This document shows positions 57,484-64,000 of a stretch of 64,000 nucleotides of DNA, in pieces (within the stretch, counting starts at the first letter, position 1; each line of letters starts with the position of its first letter). The stretch lies in contig NZ_JAPNLK010000033.1 in the NCBI RefSeq assembly GCF_026627505.1, forward strand, positions 20,573-84,572, written 5' to 3'. Below the pieces are notes generated by a model. That model did no database searches. It had not been told where the DNA came from and was given only the letters and a program-made list of their open reading frames with translations. Position numbers and translations under genes: made by a program. The stretch comes from Streptomyces sp. H27-H5 (lineage in GTDB: Bacteria > Actinomycetota > Actinomycetes > Streptomycetales > Streptomycetaceae).

Positions 57484-58686
57484 TCAGTGATCCCCGAGGA
57501 GGCGGCAGACGAAGTTCTCCTCGGTGGCGCGGAGCCGGTCGAGGAGTTCCGGGTCGAGCGGCACCTGGCTCGTGACGGACACGGTCACCGACCGCTTGCC
57601 GTCCGGGGTGGCCGCGGCGAACTGCGTGTAGCCGGGGAAGTTTCCGGTGTGGCCGAGGACGACCCCGCAGCGCGTGGTGTAGCGGAAGATGCCCAGTCCG
57701 GCGGCGTTCGCGCCCGGGCCGGCGGGCTCCGAGGCGCCGCCCCGCACGAACCGTTGCTGTTGGCGTTGGGTCGGCGGCGACAGCAGCTCGGGCCCCGCGT
57801 AGCCGCGGATGAACGCGGAGAGTTCGCGCGGGGTGGAGACGATGCCGCCCGACGCCCAGACGCCCGAGGCTCCGAGCACTTCGCTGACGTCCTCCGGCGG
57901 GGCCGGCGGCTCGACGGCGTAGCCGTGCATGAAGGGTTCCGGCAGCCGGTAGCCCTGCGGCAGGCTGGTGCTGCGCAGGCCGAGCGGCCGGTACACCCGC
58001 TCCTTCAGCAGTTCCTCGTAGCGGCGGCCGGTGGCCTGTTCGGCCATCAGCGCGACGGCGATGTTGTCCGAGTTGGAGTACTGGTAGCGCGAGCCGGGCT
58101 CGAAGCGGAGGTCCTCGTCGGCCACGTAGTCGAGCAGTCGGCGGGAGTCGAAGCGGTGGCGGGGGTCCGCGGTGAGGATCTCCAGGAACTCGGGGTCCTC
58201 GGTGTAGTCGGGGAGACCGCTGGTGTGGTTCAGCAGTTGGCGGAGCGTCACCGCGTGCCAGTCCCGGGGCAGGCGGGGCAGCCGCCGGCCGATCGTGTCG
58301 TCGAGGCCGAGCCGGTGGTCGTCGACGAGGCTCAGGGCGACCGCGCCGCTGAACGCCTTCGCGACGCTGGCGATCCGCATGTGGTCGTCGAGGCCGGGTG
58401 CCTCACGGCGGCCGATCTCGGCCACGCCCGCCCGGTAGACCTCCTGGCGGCCGTCGCGCCGGAGGACGGCGATGGCTCCGGGTGGGCCGCCCGGAGCCTC
58501 GACGAGTGCGAGCAGCTGTCGTTGGAGGGACCGGTCCCGGGGCGGCTCGGCCGGGCCGGTTCCCGCGGCGGCCGGGGTGAGGCTGCCGGCGAGCGCGGTC
58601 GCGGCGAGGGCGGCGACCGCCGCACGCCGCAGGCCGCGTGGACGGGGACGGGCGGCGGATCGGCTCGGGGTGTGCAGCGGACGCAC
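57484..58686 (-). CDS. Secreted serine hydrolase (class C beta-lactamase / D-Ala-D-Ala carboxypeptidase family)
   Basis: A 400-residue exported enzyme with signal RRAAVAALAATALAGSLTPAAAG. Active-site motifs are S-x-x-K in MRIASVAKAFSGAVAL, Y-x-N as YQYSNSDNIAVALM, and H-x-G in VLGHTGNFPGY. LRQLLNHTSGLPDY is the usual family landmark. Such enzymes act on D-Ala peptides, esters or beta-lactams. The GTG at 58686 has GGAGG 7-8 nt upstream. Confidence 0.9.
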   Translation of the reverse strand: MRPLHTPSRSAARPRPRGLRRAAVAALAATALAGSLTPAAAGTGPAEPPRDRSLQRQLLALVEAPGGPPGAIAVLRRDGRQEVYRAGVAEIGRREAPGLDDHMRIASVAKAFSGAVALSLVDDHRLGLDDTIGRRLPRLPRDWHAVTLRQLLNHTSGLPDYTEDPEFLEILTADPRHRFDSRRLLDYVADEDLRFEPGSRYQYSNSDNIAVALMAEQATGRRYEELLKERVYRPLGLRSTSLPQGYRLPEPFMHGYAVEPPAPPEDVSEVLGASGVWASGGIVSTPRELSAFIRGYAGPELLSPPTQRQQQRFVRGGASEPAGPGANAAGLGIFRYTTRCGVVLGHTGNFPGYTQFAAATPDGKRSVTVSVTSQVPLDPELLDRLRATEENFVCRLLGDH

Positions 58687-58913
58687 GCTGGTACCTCCTC
58701 GGTTTCGGGCCCCCGCGGGCCCGGGCGGTGTCTCGGCCCAGCATCGGGTCACGTCCGGCCCGCCGCCTGCGGCCTGCTCCATCCGGCCGAGGCGCGGCGG
58801 GTGACGGGGGCGTACGGAGGGCCGGTTCGTGTGGGCCCGTGTTCGGGAACCGGGGGCACACTGGGACCAGGACGAGACCCGCCTCCTCGGCGGGCCGAGG
58901 AGAGGGGCCAGCA

Positions 58914-59858
58914 TTGGCCGTTCCGATCGTCATCGACTGCGATCCCGGGCACGACGACGCCCTGGCCATCATGCTGGCGGCGGGGGATCCGGCGATCGAC
59001 CTGCTGGCCGTCACCACGGTGGCGGGCAATCAGACCCTGGACAAGACCACGCTCAACGCGCTCCGGGTGTGCACGGTCGCGGGCATCACCGGCGTGCCGG
59101 TGGCGGCGGGGTGCGCGCACCCGCTGGTGGAGCCGCTGGAGGTGGCCGAGGACGTGCACGGGGTGTCGGGGATCGACGGTCCGCGGTTCCCCGTACCGAC
59201 CGTGGAGGCGGTCCCCGGACACGCGGTGGAGTTGCTGCGGCGGGTCCTGACGGAACATCCCGAGCCGGTGACGCTCGTGCCGACGGCTCCGCTGACGAAC
59301 ATCGCGCTCCTGCTGACCCGCCATCCCGAAGTGGCCGGGCGGATCAAGGAGATCGTACTGATGGGCGGGTCGACGGAGCGGGGGAACCGGACCCCGGCCG
59401 CCGAGTTCAACATCCATGTGGACCCGGAGGCCGCGGACATCGTCTTCCGCAGTGGTGTCCCGGTGACCATGTGCGGGTTGAACGTCACCCATCAGGCGCT
59501 CGCCACCCCTGCGGTACTGGCCCGGTTCGAGGCACTGGACTCGGAACTCGGCTGGATCTGCGTCGAGTTGTTGCGGTACTTCGCCGGAACCTACCGCCGG
59601 CTGTGGGGGTTCTCCGCTCCCCCGGTGCACGATCCGGTGGCGGTGGCCCGTGTCATCGATCCCCGGATCGTCGACTGCGTCGACGCGCACGTCGCCGTCG
59701 AGCTGCACGGACGGCACACGCGCGGGGCGACCGTGGTGGACCTGCACGGGCGTCTGGGCCGGCCGGCGAACGCCCGGGTGGCCGTGGGCCTGCGAACGGA
59801 CCTCTTCTGGGACCGGATGGTGGCGGCGGTGGCCGTGCTGGGCGCCGCGCGCGACTGA
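58914..59858 (+). CDS. Nucleoside hydrolase (IunH/RihA-like)
   Basis: A 314-residue enzyme that cleaves the N-glycosidic bond of nucleosides to base and ribose. The calcium/ribose motif PIVIDCDPGHDDALAIMLA opens the protein, followed by TTVAGNQTLDKTT, LVPTAPLTNIALLL, IVLMGGSTERGNRTPAAEFNIHVDPEAA and PVHDPVAVA with the late Asp ligand. The TTG start is set by the N-terminal motif and by GAGGGG 7 nt upstream. Confidence 0.92.
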   Translation: MAVPIVIDCDPGHDDALAIMLAAGDPAIDLLAVTTVAGNQTLDKTTLNALRVCTVAGITGVPVAAGCAHPLVEPLEVAEDVHGVSGIDGPRFPVPTVEAVPGHAVELLRRVLTEHPEPVTLVPTAPLTNIALLLTRHPEVAGRIKEIVLMGGSTERGNRTPAAEFNIHVDPEAADIVFRSGVPVTMCGLNVTHQALATPAVLARFEALDSELGWICVELLRYFAGTYRRLWGFSAPPVHDPVAVARVIDPRIVDCVDAHVAVELHGRHTRGATVVDLHGRLGRPANARVAVGLRTDLFWDRMVAAVAVLGAARD

Positions 59859-60169
59859 CCGGGGCCCGCGGTCCGCAGGTCCGTCGGGCGGCGTCCGGCA
59901 CGCCCCCGGTGGGCCAGGTGGGCGTCCGGCGGACGGTCGAATCCGCGGCGGGCCGGAGCCGGTCGTCACCCCGGCCGCCCCCGATCGCGCTCCCCCGTGC
60001 CGTTTCACCGGACGGTTCGGGCCGCGGCCGAAGGCGTGACGGGCGCCGGTACGGGGAAGGCTGGGCGGACGATGACGCGGCGGGCGGCGCGGGCCGAGGC
60101 CCGCGGGTCCGGTGGTCCGCGCGACCCGAACCGGGTCGATCACCCCGACGAGTGTGGAGGAACCGGCGG
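59859..60169. other. 311-bp gap, no gene recognised
   Basis: Only G/C-rich sequence with no clear hairpin or promoter; frames crossing it are shadows of the phosphoglucomutase frame. Confidence 0.4.
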
Positions 60170-61810
<1,641 letters not shown>

Positions 61811-61911
61811 GCCCGCTCGACGGACGCAATCCCCCGAGCGGCGGCCACCCCCGGGCGGCGTCGGACCACCGGGGTCTCCCGGCGATCCGACGCCGCCAAG
61901 ATCGAACTCAC

Positions 61912-61930
61912 TTAGGTTAGGCTAAGCTAA
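61912..61930 (+). promoter_or_regulatory. Iron box (DmdR1/IdeR-type operator)
   Basis: TTAGGTTAGGCTAAGCTAA matches the Streptomyces iron-box consensus TTAGGTTAGGCTCACCTAA at 17 of 19 positions. It lies 57 bp before the isochorismatase-family ATG, so that gene and argC should be repressed by the iron-dependent regulator when iron is plentiful. Confidence 0.88.
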
Positions 61931-61986
61931 GTTTCGATGGGGCGGGAACCGGCCTGCGCCCGACCGGACCAAGGGGGAATGCGGCC

Positions 61987-62628
61987 ATGGGGCTTCCGAC
62001 GGCCGAGCGCTACGCCATGCCCGACGAGGACACGCTGCCGCGGTCCGCCGCACCGTGGAAGATCGATCCGGGTCGGGCCGCACTGCTGATCCACGACATG
62101 CAGCACCACCTGCTCCAGGTCTTCCCGCCCGGGGTCTCACCCCTGGTCGACCTGGTCGCCAACGTCGCCCGGCTGCGGGCCGCCGCCCACCGGTTCGGCA
62201 TCCCGGTCGTGTTCAGCGCGGAACCCCCGACCTCCCCCGACCGGCGGGGCCCCGCCCTCCGGCCGACCGGTCCCCCCGAGGACGGCGTCGCGACGCCTCC
62301 CGACGGGCGCATCGCCGCCTCTCCGGCGCCCTCCCTGGGCGAACACGTGATCACCAACACCCGCGACAACGCGTTCCTGCGGAGCCACCTGGAACGGATC
62401 CTGCGGATCTCGGGGCGTGACCAGCTGATCGTCTGCGGTCTCTTCGCGCATTCCGGGGTCCTGTTGACCGCCGCCGACGCGTACATGAACGACATCCAGC
62501 CCTTCGTCGTCGCCGACGCGGTGGCCGACGTGTCCGCCGAGGAACACGCCCTCGCGCTGCGCTGGTCCGCCGCGCGCGGAGCCGTCGTACGCACCACCAC
62601 CACCTTGATCGACGAACTGGAACTCTGA
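61987..62628 (+). CDS. Isochorismatase-family protein under iron-box control
   Basis: A 213-residue protein like the isochorismatase domain of DhbB/EntB and like PhzD: LPTAERYAMPDEDTLP, AALLIHDMQHHLLQ (catalytic Asp), SGRDQLIVCGLFAHSGVLLTAADAYMNDIQPFVVADAVADVS. EntB/DhbB carry an aryl-carrier domain after this; it is absent here. The segment that in PhzD/EntB reads TKWRYSAF, with the catalytic Lys, is TNTRDNAF, so Lys is replaced by Asn and activity is doubtful. AAGGGGG is placed 9 nt before the ATG. It probably belongs to a catechol or related siderophore pathway. Confidence 0.85.
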   Translation: MGLPTAERYAMPDEDTLPRSAAPWKIDPGRAALLIHDMQHHLLQVFPPGVSPLVDLVANVARLRAAAHRFGIPVVFSAEPPTSPDRRGPALRPTGPPEDGVATPPDGRIAASPAPSLGEHVITNTRDNAFLRSHLERILRISGRDQLIVCGLFAHSGVLLTAADAYMNDIQPFVVADAVADVSAEEHALALRWSAARGAVVRTTTTLIDELEL

Positions 62629-62669
62629 TGACCACTGCACCGAACACGGGCGAAGGCGAGCCGAGATGA
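62628..62669 (+). CDS. 13-codon mini-ORF bridging isochorismatase gene and argC
   Basis: ATG 62628 shares its A with the preceding TGA (TGATGA). The frame encodes MTTAPNTGEGEPR and ends at TGA 62667-62669, which overlaps the argC ATG as ATGA. It would pass ribosomes from one gene to the next. It could be chance, but both overlaps are exact. Confidence 0.4.
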   Translation: MTTAPNTGEGEPR

Positions 62670-63694
62670 ACGTGCGGGTAGCCGTCGCGGGAGCGAGCGG
62701 ATACGCCGGCGGCGAGCTGTTGAGGCTGCTCGGCACCCACCCCGGGATCGAGGTGGGCGCGCTGACGGCGCACACCAGCGCGGGGCGCACGCTCGGCACC
62801 GTCCAGCCCCACCTGCACCGGTTCGCCGACCGGGTGCTGGAGGAGACCTCCCCCGACCGGCTCGCGGAACACGACGTGGTCTTCCTGGCCCTGCCACACG
62901 GCGAATCGGCCGCGATCGCCGGGCGCCTGCCCGAGACGACGCTGGTGATCGACCTCGGGGCCGACTTCCGACTGCGGGACCCGGACGCCTGGAAGCGGTT
63001 CTACGGCGGCGAACACGCGGGGAGTTGGCCGTACGGCCTGCCGGAACTGCCCGGCGCGCGCGAGGCCCTCGCCCGCGCCACCCGCATCGCGGTGCCGGGC
63101 TGCTACCCGACGGCCGTCACCCTGGCCCTGTGGCCCGGCTACGGCGCCGGTCTGCTGGAAGCGGAGGCCGTGGTCGTCGCGGCCAGCGGCACCTCGGGGG
63201 CCGGGCGGGCGCTCCGCCCCCACCTGCTGGGTTCCGAGGTGATGGGGTCGATGAGCCCCTACGGCGTCGGGGGCGGCCACCGGCACACTCCCGAACTGGA
63301 ACAGAACCTCTCCCTCGCGGCGGGCACGCCGGTCGGGGTCTCCTTCACCCCGACGTTGGCCCCCATGGCGCGCGGGATCCTCGCGACCTGCTCGGCCCGC
63401 CTGCTGCCCGACACGACGGAGGAGCGACTGCGCGCGGCGTACGAGTCGGCCTGCGCCGAGGAGCCGTTCGTACGTCTCCTGCCGCCAGGACAGTGGCCCA
63501 CGACCGGCGCGGTGGCGGGCTCCAACACGGCGCTGGTGCAGATCGCCGTGGACCCGGCTGCGGGACGCCTCGTCGCGGTGTGCGCCATCGACAACCTCAC
63601 CAAGGGGACGGCGGGCGGCGCGGTGCAGAGCATGAACATCGCGCTGGGCCTGCCGGAGACGCTGGGGCTGCCGACCGATGGGGTGGCCCCGTGA
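62666..63694 (+). CDS. argC: N-acetyl-gamma-glutamyl-phosphate reductase
   Basis: A 342-residue NADPH-dependent reductase, the third step from glutamate to ornithine and arginine. NADP-binding VAVAGASGYAGGELLRLL, VVFLALPHGESAA, DLGADFRLRD, WPYGLPELPG, active-site Cys146 in AVPGCYPTAVTLAL, ASGTSGAGR, MGSMSPYGVGGGHRHTPE, FTPTLAPMARGILAT and IDNLTKGTAGGAVQSMNIALG are all present. argJ and argB do not follow: an 8-codon GTG frame overlapping the stop ends at once and a terminator comes next. This is therefore a stand-alone argC downstream of an iron-regulated gene, perhaps an extra copy supplying ornithine for a siderophore. Confidence 0.93.
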   Translation: MNVRVAVAGASGYAGGELLRLLGTHPGIEVGALTAHTSAGRTLGTVQPHLHRFADRVLEETSPDRLAEHDVVFLALPHGESAAIAGRLPETTLVIDLGADFRLRDPDAWKRFYGGEHAGSWPYGLPELPGAREALARATRIAVPGCYPTAVTLALWPGYGAGLLEAEAVVVAASGTSGAGRALRPHLLGSEVMGSMSPYGVGGGHRHTPELEQNLSLAAGTPVGVSFTPTLAPMARGILATCSARLLPDTTEERLRAAYESACAEEPFVRLLPPGQWPTTGAVAGSNTALVQIAVDPAAGRLVAVCAIDNLTKGTAGGAVQSMNIALGLPETLGLPTDGVAP

Positions 63695-63734
63695 TCGTCA
63701 CCGTGACGCACTGATTCAACCGATCTCCACGACA

Positions 63735-63765
63735 CGACCCCGGCAGGCTTCGGCCGCCGGGGTCG
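63735..63765 (+). terminator. Terminator after argC
   Basis: A perfect 10-bp stem (63735-63744 with 63756-63765) and 11-nt loop, 40 nt past the stop. Confidence 0.65.
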
Positions 63766-63866
63766 ACGTGCCCTCACCTCCATTGCGGCCCGGGGAAGTT
63801 GACGGTCCGCCGGTTCGACATCCGGTCACTTTCCGCCGACTTGGCACGCCCCCCACCATCGGCACG

Positions 63867-63880
63867 TTAGGCCAGCCTAA
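63867..63880. promoter_or_regulatory. Iron-box-like palindrome
   Basis: TTAGGCCAGCCTAA resembles the last 14 positions of the iron-box consensus (11 of 14) and is a near palindrome, but the left outer arm is missing. No plus-strand gene follows before the minus-strand frame that ends at 63913. Confidence 0.45.
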
Positions 63881-63912
63881 GTGGTCTGCGTCGTAAGTCC
63901 TTCGGGGGTTGA

Positions 63913-64000
63913 TCACGCGGCCTTGGCGGCGGAGGATTCTTCTGGGTGATCGGCGGTGTGCTGGTCGAGCCTGGCCAGGAGATCGTCCAGGTCGGAGGTG
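63913..64000 (-). CDS. 3' end of an unidentified minus-strand gene (partial)
   Basis: Only the last 28 residues are in the window: SDLDDLLARLDQHTADHPEE followed by SSAAKAA and TGA. The composition is that of a helical, charged C-terminus. A transposase or regulator is possible, but nothing identifies it. Confidence 0.45.
   Translation of the reverse strand, partial: TSDLDDLLARLDQHTADHPEESSAAKAA

Noticed and set aside
63691..63714. Start of argJ overlapping the argC stop (GTG, 7 residues, then TGA)
   Set aside because: The overlap and opening residues are suggestive, but seven residues cannot be assigned and a terminator follows.

Overview
The window is chromosomal DNA from a Streptomyces-type actinomycete. 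It has very high GC with strong G/C bias at third codon positions, many GTG and some TTG starts, and families that mark the genus: a chaplin, the ram/amf (SapB) cluster, an SsgA-like protein, DUF6131/6247/6328/7144-like small proteins, and several RsbW-type kinases with SpoIIE phosphatases. I saw no rRNA, tRNA or CRISPR array.

Layout. 0-9.1 kb: polysaccharide deacetylase, SRPBCC protein, aldehyde dehydrogenase and lipoprotein (+), then a minus-strand run of AI-2E-type permease, two paralogous small proteins, an anti-sigma-type kinase, an SsgA-like protein and three small membrane proteins. 9.3-20 kb: an IS5-type transposase N-terminal fragment, acid phosphatase, pectate lyase, a SigE-type sigma factor with an overlapping membrane partner, a VOC/glyoxalase gene and an MHS-type transporter that each carry an in-frame TGA, DoxX, YbdK-type ligase, GlsB-like and hemerythrin proteins.

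20-31 kb is a partner-switching signalling island: RsbW-type kinase, STAS antagonist, MEDS-kinase protein and SigB/F/G sigma factor on the minus strand. Divergent from them are a 1524-residue hybrid histidine kinase with seven exact 92-residue HAMP-type repeats and an ANTAR-GAF-PAS-SpoIIE phosphatase. These probably form a stress or developmental sigma-factor network.

31-46 kb is a morphogenesis region: an L-glutamate-oxidase-like amine oxidase, a short chaplin, a DHA2 transporter, RamR, and the ramC-ramS-ramA-ramB operon for the class III lanthipeptide SapB, followed by a TlpA-like lipoprotein and a sensor SpoIIE phosphatase. Chaplin and SapB are the two surfactant systems that let hyphae leave the water surface, and here they lie about 6 kb apart.

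46-57 kb is mosaic: an alpha/beta hydrolase of unusual codon use beside an IS630 remnant, an LppU-like protein, an AHSA1/ArsR pair, a cyclopropane fatty-acid synthase operon, a junction where two divergent genes have both lost their 5' ends, an epimerase, and a DyP peroxidase fused to a bulb-lectin domain. 57-64 kb: serine hydrolase, nucleoside hydrolase, phosphoglucomutase, then an iron-box-controlled unit of an isochorismatase-family gene and argC joined by a 13-codon mini-ORF. A second iron-box-like palindrome and the 3' end of an unidentified minus-strand gene lie at the right edge.
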